Shown here: in pieces, positions 1-5,864 of the stretch
Layout: each line of letters opens with the position of its first letter
How positions within the stretch are numbered: the first letter of the stretch is position 1
Notes under the pieces: generated by a model
The model's input: the letters and a program-made list of their open reading frames with translations, nothing else
Databases searched by the model: none
Told to the model about the DNA's origin: nothing
Assembly (NCBI GenBank): GCA_947175285.1
Contig: CAMWMM010000199.1
Span: forward strand, 1-8,320
Direction: 5' to 3'
DNA length: 8,320 nt
Origin: an uncultured Lachnospiraceae bacterium
GTDB lineage: Bacteria; Bacillota_A; Clostridia; Lachnospirales; Lachnospiraceae
Position numbers and translations under genes: made by a program

Positions 1-1187
1 GCAAAACATAGCCCTTTTTTCTGCTCTTCAATATTATCTATCCCCAAAAAATTTTGAAGCATCTTTAGGCTGACTTGCTCTTGTCCTGATGTGGTAAATA
101 CGGATGCACTTTCATGCTCTCTTATCGCAAATGCAGATGCCCAATCTGTATCAAAATAATTATACCGATTAAATAATAAATTAAAATCCTCCAATGTCTC
201 TGCTTTCACATCATACCAAAAATCAGATAGTCCTATATTACTTCTTTGAGATAATAAACTTACCTGTTTAGCAATACTGTTTCTGCATTTCACTTCAACT
301 TGAGCATTAACCCATTTTTTCCCTTTTGCCTTACAATTTGCTCCTGTAATTCCAAACTCTATTGCTTCTAATAATGAAGTTTTTCCTGTTCCATTTTCTC
401 CAAACAATAAATTAACACGTGTAAACGGTATTTCACAATTCTGTTTAAAACGTCTGAAATTTCGAATCAAAACACTTTGAATTCTTTCAATTTTGTAAGA
501 TTGAGAATTTATATCATAATTTATATTATTATTGCTGTTTACATTTTTAAGACCATGCGGTGCATCTTTAATATCAGTATTCTGAAATGAAAATATTAAT
601 TGAGCCAATTCCATATCAGACTTGCCAACTATATTCTTCAACGCTTTTCTTCGATGAAAATAAATTTTAGTAGTATATTCTTCATAAAAAGTAGATTTAA
701 GCTGCTTTATACTCTCCTGTAGTTTATTAATAATTCTTCTTTTTTCTACTAAACTGAGTAGGTATGTATCCTCCCTTTTACGTTGCAACGGAATTGTATT
801 ATTAAAAAAGTTCTCAACCTGATTCATTGACAATATTATTTTTCGGGCATATCTAAAATCATTCTGTACAACAGAATTTCTTAAAAAATCTGAACCATTT
901 TCAACAATGAACACTAAGTATATATTATAACGCTCATCACCTACGCTATCGAAAAAAGTAGCTTCTAATAATTTTCTCTCAAACTTAATAAATTTATCTT
1001 GATTGGAAAATATCGGATACAAACTATTATAAGTCTCATCCTTACAAATATCCCAAATAAAATATTTTGCAAAAAGATCTTTTTTATACTTATAATCTGC
1101 AATAAAATAAGGATATACATAATCTTCTAATTTCAGTTCCTTTTTTTCTAAAGTATATTCTTTTAATAACTTCTCTATATTCTCCAC
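1..1187 (-). CDS. AAA/ABC-type ATPase, C-terminus beyond left edge
   Basis: This frame is open from a GTG at 1187 to the window edge, giving 395 visible codons. A textbook Walker A, GENGTGKTS, lies at residues 263-271 (positions 375-401), preceded by VLIRNFRRF and followed by LLEAIEFGITG, the usual start of a RecF/SbcC/OLD-like ATPase head. Walker B and signature motifs must lie off the window. The first roughly 250 residues form an unusual extension rich in charged helices, including IYLVFIVENG and FRYARKIIL; I do not recognise this domain. The GTG start is chosen because AAGGAG (1198-1203) lies 10 nt upstream and no ATG or TTG fits better. It begins 19 bp after the stop of the nitrilase-like gene, so the two are very probably co-transcribed. 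The likely role is an NTP-driven sensor or regulator of that partner (inferred). Confidence 0.85.
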   Translation of the reverse strand, partial: MENIEKLLKEYTLEKKELKLEDYVYPYFIADYKYKKDLFAKYFIWDICKDETYNSLYPIFSNQDKFIKFERKLLEATFFDSVGDERYNIYLVFIVENGSDFLRNSVVQNDFRYARKIILSMNQVENFFNNTIPLQRKREDTYLLSLVEKRRIINKLQESIKQLKSTFYEEYTTKIYFHRRKALKNIVGKSDMELAQLIFSFQNTDIKDAPHGLKNVNSNNNINYDINSQSYKIERIQSVLIRNFRRFKQNCEIPFTRVNLLFGENGTGKTSLLEAIEFGITGANCKAKGKKWVNAQVEVKCRNSIAKQVSLLSQRSNIGLSDFWYDVKAETLEDFNLLFNRYNYFDTDWASAFAIREHESASVFTTSGQEQVSLKMLQNFLGIDNIEEQKKGLCF

Positions 1188-1206
1188 AACTACTTTGCTC
1201 CTTATT

Positions 1207-2910
1207 CTATCCCACATTTACATTATAGATATTTTTCGTCAACTCTGGATCAGCGATTTCCTCATTACCCAATTTATCATATACCTTTACTCCATTTACT
1301 CCCAAACAATATACCAACAACCTGTCCAATGCTTCATCACCCATTAACGCCTGAAAATTTATTATTCTCTGTTTAATAATTGACTCAATAGATGAATCAA
1401 CATATAAAACGCAAACAGGCTTTTTCCTTTCATTTATATCATCCTGATTAGTTAAATTACCCTCATCACTTAATACCCATTGATAATTTTCACACTTAAA
1501 TTTTGAAAATTTGGCTGGGAGATTACCTCTATCTATTGCCTCACTTACAAACTGACATCTCTCCCTGCTTTTAGCCACTTCTTCCACATTTGCATCTGTC
1601 AGATTGAATACTACTCCTGACTGCTTATCCCTTATTTCGAGCAACTCATACATTTCTTCTCCATTTAAAATAGAAAAAAACTTATGTAATTGAACAATCG
1701 GACAATGATTACAATCACAATGTTCTATTTTAAAAACATCATTGAGCCATTGCCAGTCTACTACACAAATCCCACAAACATCCTTTTGTTGCCAGTTTTT
1801 TTCTTCATTATTATATTCTAAATATATGCTGCCCATCGGTTCATTATGTTTTGAACCTACATTATTTAGCATTTGTGTTTTAAAATTATCAATTGTAAAT
1901 ACCATACAATGTTCTTTAGATGGCATATGCCAACAGAAAATATGGCCGATTTTAGATAAATTAATACCCTTTATCTTATTCTCCGTCATTAGTGCCGACA
2001 ATTCCTTTTCATCAAGCTTGTAATTATAATAGCAGGCACTATAACTATCTTTTACAGTAATAATCTTTGTTGTACCTTTTATGCAAATTGAGGTGCCCTG
2101 AGCCCAATTAACAGACAAAATACGTATAGAATTATGCGCGTAATCTAAAAAACTTTTTCGCATTTGATCAAACGAATCATGAAGTGGTTTAGGATTCAAC
2201 TGTGGGTGCAATATAATACATTCTCCACTCTTTACGATATTCTCTGCCTGAAATACTTTTTGATTTAGGGCATCTGCACATATATATGAAAATAAATAAC
2301 AATTAGTTTGCTGTTCTTTAAAATAATATATTGTATTCCCGGTTGATAAACCATATGATTCTAATCGTGCCCACTCATCCGAAGCAGGGGTCGTTTTTAA
2401 TTGAATTAAACAAATCAACTTATTATCCGCAATAAATACATAACAAATACAACTAAAAAACTCATTTATATTCAAATCAGCGAAATCTTCAACAATAATT
2501 ATTACATTATCACTCTTATTTTGCTCTTTCATTTCTATCAGCTGTTTATAAGAAATCCCTTCCATTCCTAAGCACCATAATTTCATATTATATGGCCAAA
2601 AGTTGCTATCTTGAAAAATATTATGTAAAACCTCCCAAGGCAAGCTATATTCCGGTGTAATAGCCACATCCACCTTTTTTTCTCTGGCTTTTTTTAAAAA
2701 TTCTGTTGCCTTGTCCATATGGTGCTCAGAACAACAATGTACTCCCGATTCAGATTCAAACTCCAGTATACCATAGGGTTGCCAATAAGATACCTTGATT
2801 ACATTTCCTCTATCATTAAAGACACTAAATCTAGGATATCTTATATTCATCTTAGTTAATATATTATTTACATCTTCATATTTTATATTTTTTGTATTTT
2901 CTTCATCCAT
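1207..2910 (-). CDS. Nitrilase-superfamily (carbon-nitrogen hydrolase)-like protein, 567 aa
   Basis: The N-terminal half carries the three signature contexts of the nitrilase superfamily in the right order: a Glu in DVAITPEYSLPW (E87), a Lys in LIQLKTTPASDEW (K172), and a nucleophile Cys in LFSYICADAL (C211). The 39-residue Lys-Cys spacing is typical of the fold. Enzymes of this family cleave nitriles, amides or carbamoyl groups through a Cys thioester; the substrate here is unknown. Residues of about 300-567 are an extra C-terminal region not found in stand-alone nitrilases (usually 260-350 aa). It contains a Cys/His cluster HCDCNHCP near residues 397-404 that could bind metal. No signal peptide or membrane segment is visible, so it is cytoplasmic. 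The start is supported by GGAAAG 9 nt upstream. It is the first gene of a pair with the AAA ATPase, which suggests an effector role (inference). Confidence 0.82.
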   Translation of the reverse strand: MDEENTKNIKYEDVNNILTKMNIRYPRFSVFNDRGNVIKVSYWQPYGILEFESESGVHCCSEHHMDKATEFLKKAREKKVDVAITPEYSLPWEVLHNIFQDSNFWPYNMKLWCLGMEGISYKQLIEMKEQNKSDNVIIIVEDFADLNINEFFSCICYVFIADNKLICLIQLKTTPASDEWARLESYGLSTGNTIYYFKEQQTNCYLFSYICADALNQKVFQAENIVKSGECIILHPQLNPKPLHDSFDQMRKSFLDYAHNSIRILSVNWAQGTSICIKGTTKIITVKDSYSACYYNYKLDEKELSALMTENKIKGINLSKIGHIFCWHMPSKEHCMVFTIDNFKTQMLNNVGSKHNEPMGSIYLEYNNEEKNWQQKDVCGICVVDWQWLNDVFKIEHCDCNHCPIVQLHKFFSILNGEEMYELLEIRDKQSGVVFNLTDANVEEVAKSRERCQFVSEAIDRGNLPAKFSKFKCENYQWVLSDEGNLTNQDDINERKKPVCVLYVDSSIESIIKQRIINFQALMGDEALDRLLVYCLGVNGVKVYDKLGNEEIADPELTKNIYNVNVG

Positions 2911-2983
2911 TGTAAATTACTTTCCAAATCTATATCATTAGCTTATTAAACAATCTTTCTTCATTATATTTCTTTTATCTATC

Positions 2984-3012
2984 ATTATCTACAAACAATG
3001 CAAAAAAGACAA
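2984..3012 (-). promoter_or_regulatory. Candidate sigma-A promoter for the nitrilase/ATPase operon
   Basis: Read on the minus strand there is TTGTCT (plus 3007-3012), a 17-bp spacer and GATAAT (plus 2984-2989). This matches the -35/-10 consensus at 4/6 and 5/6 with optimal spacing. The predicted start of transcription is near 2977, giving a leader of about 67 nt. The region is AT-rich, so chance matches are possible. Confidence 0.4.
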
Positions 3013-3050
3013 AAATAAGGTAAAATTAACATTACTAAAAATACACGCTC

Positions 3051-3170
3051 AAATGTAAGCTAAGATTCCCGTTTTGTAAACGAGTTTCCCATTTTGTAAG
3101 CAACCCTCATATTTTGCATCCAAAATTCCACTTTTGTATTGACTTTTCCTTTTTTCTCCCGATTTTGTGG
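3051..3170. repeat. Helically phased array of TTCCC-N-TTTTGTAA-like units
   Basis: Four units share a TTTTG core at 3072, 3092, 3112 and 3132, an exact 20-bp period. A fifth core is at 3163 (+31, three turns), and a weaker GTAAGC unit at 3055 is 21 bp before the first. The best two units are TTCCCGTTTTGTAA (3066-3079) and TTCCCATTTTGTAA (3086-3099); the others are degenerate (CTCATATTTTGCAT, TTCCACTTTTGTAT, CCCGATTTTGTGG). All distances are near multiples of 10.4 bp, so every unit faces the same side of the helix. This fits a multi-site operator or phased A-tract bent DNA. It lies about 40-160 bp upstream of the candidate promoter of the nitrilase operon. The units are too short and too diverged for CRISPR. 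Confidence 0.6.
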
Positions 3171-3335
3171 TATTACATACTCATGACAGGAGCAAAATAC
3201 ATATAAAAACCAGGCAAAATTTATTCCCTTGAATACTCACCAAATAAAACAAAACCCTAACTCTCACATAAGTTAAGGTTCTACAAATTCAATCTCTATG
3301 ATATATCCTCTAGAAACCAGACAAAACAACTCTAT
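3171..3335. other. Non-coding gap between the repeat array and the ygiT-like gene
   Basis: No convincing reading frame is seen on either strand. The stretch contains the terminator described separately (3242-3280) and AT-rich spacer. Two GCAAAAT motifs (3192-3198 and 3214-3220) resemble the array core in the opposite orientation but are not in register. Confidence 0.5.
3242..3280 (-). terminator. Rho-independent terminator after the YgiT-type gene
   Basis: On the minus strand AACCTTAACT (plus 3271-3280) pairs with AGTTAGGGTT (plus 3253-3262) across an 8-nt loop. The stem is ten pairs including one G-U. It is followed by a T-rich run (TTTTGTTTTATTT, plus 3242-3254). It sits 56 bp past the stop of the zinc-finger gene and separates that unit from the nitrilase operon. 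Confidence 0.65.
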
Positions 3336-3587
3336 CTACTTCCCTGTTTCCAAACATTTTAATAACGCAGCATATTCCACAATTGCCACTTCTGTCAATG
3401 CTTCTTTTAACTTTGTCACAATTTCTTCAAGCCTTGCCGCCACTTCTCCATTGTATGAAACCTCACCGCATTGGCTGCACTTGTGGCATGGTATATTGCG
3501 AACAATAATGAAACGTCCATCCACATTCATCATATAATTGCTGAAATCATCAATCATATTTCCTTTACAATAAAAACATTGTCTCAT
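3336..3587 (-). CDS. YgiT-type zinc-finger protein (orphan antitoxin-like), 83 aa
   Basis: Two Cys pairs, CFYC (4-7) and CSQC (37-40), frame a segment with GRFIIVRNIPC and QCGEVSYNGEVAARLEEIV. This is the characteristic layout of the YgiT-type (MqsA N-terminal) zinc finger. The remaining residues 48-80 form a predicted helix. There is no C-terminal HTH like the one in full MqsA (about 130 aa), so it belongs to the short form of about 70-80 aa. Short YgiT proteins usually sit beside a small toxin gene (MqsR or DUF4258), but neither neighbour here is one. It is therefore either an orphan antitoxin or the survivor of a broken pair. The start is supported by GGAG 9 nt upstream. It has its own candidate promoter and terminator, so it is a single-gene transcript. 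Confidence 0.85.
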   Translation of the reverse strand: MRQCFYCKGNMIDDFSNYMMNVDGRFIIVRNIPCHKCSQCGEVSYNGEVAARLEEIVTKLKEALTEVAIVEYAALLKCLETGK

Positions 3588-3620
3588 TTAATATTTCTCC
3601 GTTATAAATTACTTTTCTTT

Positions 3621-3631
3621 AGCATACCACA
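3621..3631 (-). promoter_or_regulatory. Candidate extended -10 promoter for the YgiT-type gene
   Basis: On the minus strand TGTGGTATGCT ends in a TATGCT -10 element preceded by TGG, the extended -10 form common in Gram-positives. No good -35 is seen at 17 bp. Initiation near 3614 would give a leader of about 27 nt with the SD inside it. It lies immediately after the upstream spoIIID-remnant terminator. Confidence 0.4.
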
Positions 3632-3650
3632 CCTTATTAAGAATAAATAG

Positions 3651-3674
3651 CAAAAAACCGGAATTTCACCCGGT
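3651..3674 (-). terminator. Short hairpin terminator after the spoIIID remnant
   Basis: On the minus strand ACCGG, an 8-nt loop and CCGGT (plus 3657-3661 and 3670-3674) are followed by six T residues (plus 3652-3657). The 5-bp GC stem is short, but the T-tract is good. It lies 30 bp past the TAG of the truncated spoIIID. Confidence 0.55.
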
Positions 3675-3703
3675 CTTAATCCATCTATCCATATTCTATT
3701 TCA

Positions 3704-3862
3704 CTACAAATGCAGCTCTCCAAAACCTTTCCATTTTGTTACTACCATATGTACTGTGGACTTTGAGATTCCGAACTGTCGCGCCGTCTGTCTGACAGTG
3801 GCGTTGTTCTCAATAATATAATTAGCAATATTGATTGCTCTTTCCTCAATATAATCTTTCAA
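3704..3862 (-). pseudogene. spoIIID: 3'-truncated spoIIID (sporulation transcription factor), 52 aa
   Basis: The frame begins TTG AAA GAT TAT (KDYIEERAINIANYIIEN) and contains TVRQTARQFGISKSTVH, the hallmark N-terminal helix-turn-helix of SpoIIID. SpoIIID is a mother-cell regulator of about 80-95 aa. Similarity stops right after STVH: the expected KD(V/L)T..L continuation is replaced by MVVTKWKGFGELHL and a TAG. The basic C-terminal region that helps DNA binding is missing. The TTG start is supported by GAGGGG 7 nt upstream and by a sigma-E-like promoter at the expected distance. The region is less AT-rich than its surroundings. It is probably a non-functional partial copy. If expressed, a lone HTH of this kind could at most be weak or dominant-negative (speculative). 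Confidence 0.75.
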
Positions 3863-3890
3863 AAAAATCCCCTCAGAAATACTTTTTTAC

Positions 3891-3920
3891 ATTGTATGAA
3901 GTATTCTGGGGGGTTATGAC
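3891..3920 (-). promoter_or_regulatory. Sigma-E-type sporulation promoter upstream of the spoIIID remnant
   Basis: On the minus strand GTCATAA (plus 3914-3920) is followed, after a 15-nt spacer rich in C, by CATACAAT (plus 3891-3898). The latter is an excellent match to the sigma-E -10 CATACA-T, with an ATA-containing -35 region at normal spacing. The expected start, about 22 nt before the TTG codon, agrees with known sigma-E control of spoIIID in Bacillus and Clostridia. Confidence 0.6.
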
Positions 3921-4025
3921 AGTTTTAAATAATCCTATAGCATTTAGTCTTCACTTGTACTTTGTTGCTATTCGCCCAAAGCATTCACATATTCCTCAAT
4001 CTTCCGTACAAAATATCTTGCATTT
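3921..4025 (-). other. Spacer between the frameshifted gene and the sigma-E promoter, possible remnant
   Basis: A short minus-strand frame reads NARYFVRKIEEYVNALGE up to a TAG, and continues upstream past another TAG. It has no start or RBS. It may be the tail of a lost gene or a chance frame. Nothing else is seen. The M23-peptidase gene that I recall preceding spoIIID in related genomes is not here. Confidence 0.2.
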
Positions 4026-4407
4026 TTAAGCTACCCTTCTGCCTCTGTTATGATTTGCAACATTACATTTCCATGTAGACGCATCCTCGCATTCATAAAA
4101 AAAATAGTACCCGTCTGGCATATCTCCGACTGTTAAATTCAGCTCTTTTATCCGTATCTTCGGTATATTCTGCAATATCAACGATAATATCATCCGCAAA
4201 AAAATTTTTGATAAATACTGCTACTATATCTTCACCTTCACTCATAGTATTGTCATATGCAGTTTTGAGGTTCGATAATGAAGAAACAGGAACTTGTTCC
4301 ATAAATTGTATCCACTTTCTATTCAGATTAACAGTAATGCCATCACTGTTAAATATAATTTCAGAACCTTCACACTCATACCCATACCGTAGAAACGAAA
4401 GCCTCAC
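4026..4407 (-). pseudogene. Frameshifted hypothetical gene (two overlapping frames)
   Basis: One frame runs from a GTG at 4407 to 4093 (104 aa; GSEIIFNSDGITVNLNRKW...). Its last residues, RRYARRVLFFL, look like out-of-frame read-through. A second frame, open from 4193 to a TAA at 4026, carries a sensible ending: LTVGDMPDGYYFFYECEDA, then STWKCNVANHNRGRRVA. Together they read like one acidic cytoplasmic protein of about 125 aa broken by an indel somewhere in 4093-4193. A run of eight A (plus 4097-4104) in the overlap is a slippage-prone tract. The GTG start has no SD, and the frame extends only a few codons further upstream, so the 5' end may also be lost. I do not recognise the family. It could be an old immunity-type or hypothetical gene. 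Confidence 0.45.
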
Positions 4408-4596
4408 CTGAAGCCTCTGCCATTGAGGATATTAAAAAATATTGAATTTGTCAAAATCTTCAAAGGAAGACCTGACGAAAAAGAATTTTCCTTGCTTTGT
4501 AAATGAATCAGCATCAATTATTCCAAAGGTCCTACGAATGAAATGTTACTATTATATGATATTTGCAGCAGTCTAATATCTATTTGCAGAATATAA
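4390..4596 (+). pseudogene. Possible degraded plus-strand coding remnant
   Basis: Three protein-like segments follow each other on the plus strand: VETKASPEASAIEDIKK (4390-4440), then NIEFVKIFKGRPDEKEFSLL in another frame up to a TGA at 4502, then INYSKGPTNEMLLLYDICSS continuing that frame to a TAA near 4595. They can be joined with one frameshift and one read-through. No family is recognised and there is no start or RBS. In AT-rich DNA such strings can be chance, so this is tentative. The remaining 4408-4619 sequence shows no other gene. A short direct repeat, TATTTGCAG, occurs at 4560-4568 and 4581-4589. Confidence 0.2.
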
Positions 4597-4619
4597 GGAA
4601 AAAATTGAAAGGTACATTA

Positions 4620-5513
4620 TTACCCAATTCCGAGACTTGCAAATATCTTTTTTATATTATCCTGCCATTTCTCGGTATGGTCAATTTTATCAACCACATA
4701 CCCTTCCTTAAAAAGTTCCTTTTTTGTCTTTTGACTTAACACTTCCCAATTCTCTTTTGGAATAATATATGTTGCATTTCCATATACAGCTGATTCAAAA
4801 ACGCAATATTTATTAAATAAATATGCATAGTATCCTTTAAAACCATTTGTACCTTCAACTGCTTCCTTATATGGATATTTCTCTATATATTCCAGTCTGA
4901 AAGCATCATAAGAATTCTCCCGCTTTTCTTGCTTTCGCATCTGCTTTTTAAAGTGTTTGCTTGGTTCTTCCCCTCGCGGAAGTATTTCCCAATTACATTT
5001 TTTCTTCTTTGGTGACGTTTCTATGCCAATAATCCTATCAAAAATATAGCATTCACCATATATCTCCAACATCAGATTAATTGCTTCTTTCAAATAGTTT
5101 TTTCTTATTTCCTCTGTAAGATTTACGATTACATATCTTTTAGCGCTTTTATCTTCAAATAACTGTAACTCAATTTCCCAAGCCGGAACTTGTATTTGAG
5201 GATAACACTCTCGATATATATCAGCTGCAACGAGAGAAGCATTATCGTTTCCATATGGATAAATCCAATTTGTTGATACATAGCGTCTTTCTTTTGGCTT
5301 TGTTTTATCTGCATGGACATACCCATATGCATTTCTCATGCTCTGCGCTCCAAAATCCCCCGACGGTAACACCACGTCACCTATTTGTTCCAATCCAACT
5401 TTTGTTGCTTCATCACTCACTACCGGAACTCCAAGTTGAATTAAATCTACCTCAAATCCCTTCGGTAATGATAATTTCATAATTCTACTTTGCTTAATGC
5501 AATACTGTGCCAT
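4620..5513 (-). CDS. Conserved-type hypothetical protein, 297 aa, partner of the small basic protein
   Basis: The start ATG is set by GGAGAG 6 nt upstream. The N-terminal part (about 12-110) is a mixed region with LPKGFEVDLIQLGVPVV and AYGYVHADKTKPKERRYVS. A middle segment (110-165: WEIELQLFEDK, YVIVNLTEEIRKNYLKEAIN) looks alpha/beta. Residues 183-200 are a strongly basic linker (KHFKKQMRKQEKR). The C-terminal block at about 235-294 (KYCVFESAVYGNATYIIP, then W..LS..TK.EL....VV..I.HT..W...I) looks like a compact conserved domain. I have a recollection of similar C-terminal blocks in bacterial hypothetical proteins but cannot name the family. No TM or signal peptide is seen. It lies 71 bp after a 43-aa basic protein on the same strand, probably one transcript. 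Function unknown. Confidence 0.8.
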   Translation of the reverse strand: MAQYCIKQSRIMKLSLPKGFEVDLIQLGVPVVSDEATKVGLEQIGDVVLPSGDFGAQSMRNAYGYVHADKTKPKERRYVSTNWIYPYGNDNASLVAADIYRECYPQIQVPAWEIELQLFEDKSAKRYVIVNLTEEIRKNYLKEAINLMLEIYGECYIFDRIIGIETSPKKKKCNWEILPRGEEPSKHFKKQMRKQEKRENSYDAFRLEYIEKYPYKEAVEGTNGFKGYYAYLFNKYCVFESAVYGNATYIIPKENWEVLSQKTKKELFKEGYVVDKIDHTEKWQDNIKKIFASLGIG

Positions 5514-5584
5514 AAATTTCTCTCCATAAAATAAAATTTAAGCCTTTTTAAGACTTGCTCAGGTCTGTGACTTTTAGCTACTTA

Positions 5585-5716
5585 TCAATGGCACTTTGCC
5601 TTATGATTAGCCAATGTTGTTCCAGCTTTGCTCTTTGTACTCTTACTGGTTGAAGAACTGGCTAACTTCTTTGCAGCAGCACCGACTTTTCCGCCATGAT
5701 GTACTGTTTTCGTCAT
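5585..5716 (-). CDS. Small basic Lys/Ser/Ala-rich protein, 43 aa
   Basis: An ATG at 5716 with a perfect AGGAGG 9 nt upstream opens a 43-codon frame. The protein begins MTKTVHHGGKVGAAAKKLAS, continues with a Ser/Thr/Lys-rich stretch, and ends AGTTLANHKAKCH. It is highly basic and low in complexity, and has no hydrophobic segment. The Ser-Lys-rich centre followed by SKAG.xLA.H recalls short proteins in which an S/A/K-rich tract ends with a SKSAAGSALSQ-like motif, often beside hypothetical accessory genes; this is memory, not a database result. His and Cys at both ends (HH, NHKAKCH) could bind metal. It starts one base after the stop of the preceding 48-codon frame (TGA-T-ATG), a sign of translational coupling, and precedes the 297-aa gene. 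Role unknown; possibly an antitoxin, adaptor or nucleic-acid-binding partner. Confidence 0.65.
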   Translation of the reverse strand: MTKTVHHGGKVGAAAKKLASSSTSKSTKSKAGTTLANHKAKCH

Positions 5717-5717
5717 A

Positions 5718-5864
5718 TCACAACACCTCCTTTGCAAAAATCTCCTTGCGCCGGAAGTCATCTTGGGTTATTATTGATTTGCAAGAGCAATAATGTCCAA
5801 TAGCTTCTTGGGCAAGGGAATTAGTCAGAGAATAATCTCTGGCTTTTTCTATGTATAGAGACAA
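5718..5864 (-). CDS. Small ORF with strong SD but no canonical start (SHOCT-like tail), up to 48 codons
   Basis: The frame from TTG at 5864 to TGA at 5718-5720 encodes, from its fifth codon, IEKARDYSLTNSLAQEAIGH, then YCSCKSII and TQDDFRRKEIFAKEVL. The end recalls the SHOCT-type pattern iiT..dF..kK. A perfect AAGGAGG (centred on 5865-5871) directly abuts the TTG, leaving no spacing for it. The next usable codon at normal or long spacing is ATA (5850-5852, 12 nt downstream), where an ATG would be expected. So either a rare ATA start is used or the start has mutated. The stop is one base from the ATG of the next gene, so translation here would couple to it. This coupling and the protein-like sequence argue that it is real or only recently inactivated. 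Confidence 0.45.
   Translation of the reverse strand: MSLYIEKARDYSLTNSLAQEAIGHYCSCKSIITQDDFRRKEIFAKEVL

Noticed and set aside
1742..2023. 93-aa plus-strand reading frame
   Set aside because: It lies entirely antisense within the nitrilase-like gene, has no RBS, and its Cys/Ser/Phe-rich sequence is typical of a shadow frame.
1..2910. Lamassu (LmuAB) assignment for the left locus
   Set aside because: The ATPase has a long N-terminal extension unlike the SMC-type LmuB, and the partner has no recognisable LmuA-type N-terminal domain; the C-terminus needed to decide is off the window.
3051..3170. CRISPR-like array
   Set aside because: Units are only about 14 bp, diverge from each other, and the intervening sequence is 6 bp; there are no cas genes.
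3139..3176. Plus-strand promoter starting with TTGACT
   Set aside because: The only -10-like element (TATTAC) is 26 bp away, too far, and no plus-strand gene follows.
3835..4029. 64-aa plus-strand reading frame across the spoIIID promoter
   Set aside because: It is antisense to the recognisable spoIIID start and sigma-E promoter and has no RBS or recognisable domain.
5255..5482. 75-aa plus-strand reading frame
   Set aside because: It is antisense to the 297-aa gene; its Leu/His/Ser-rich composition looks like the complement of a coding strand.
5520..5584. Terminator between the 43-aa and 297-aa genes
   Set aside because: Only a 4-bp AGAC/GTCT stem is visible without a proper T-tract, so co-transcription is more likely.
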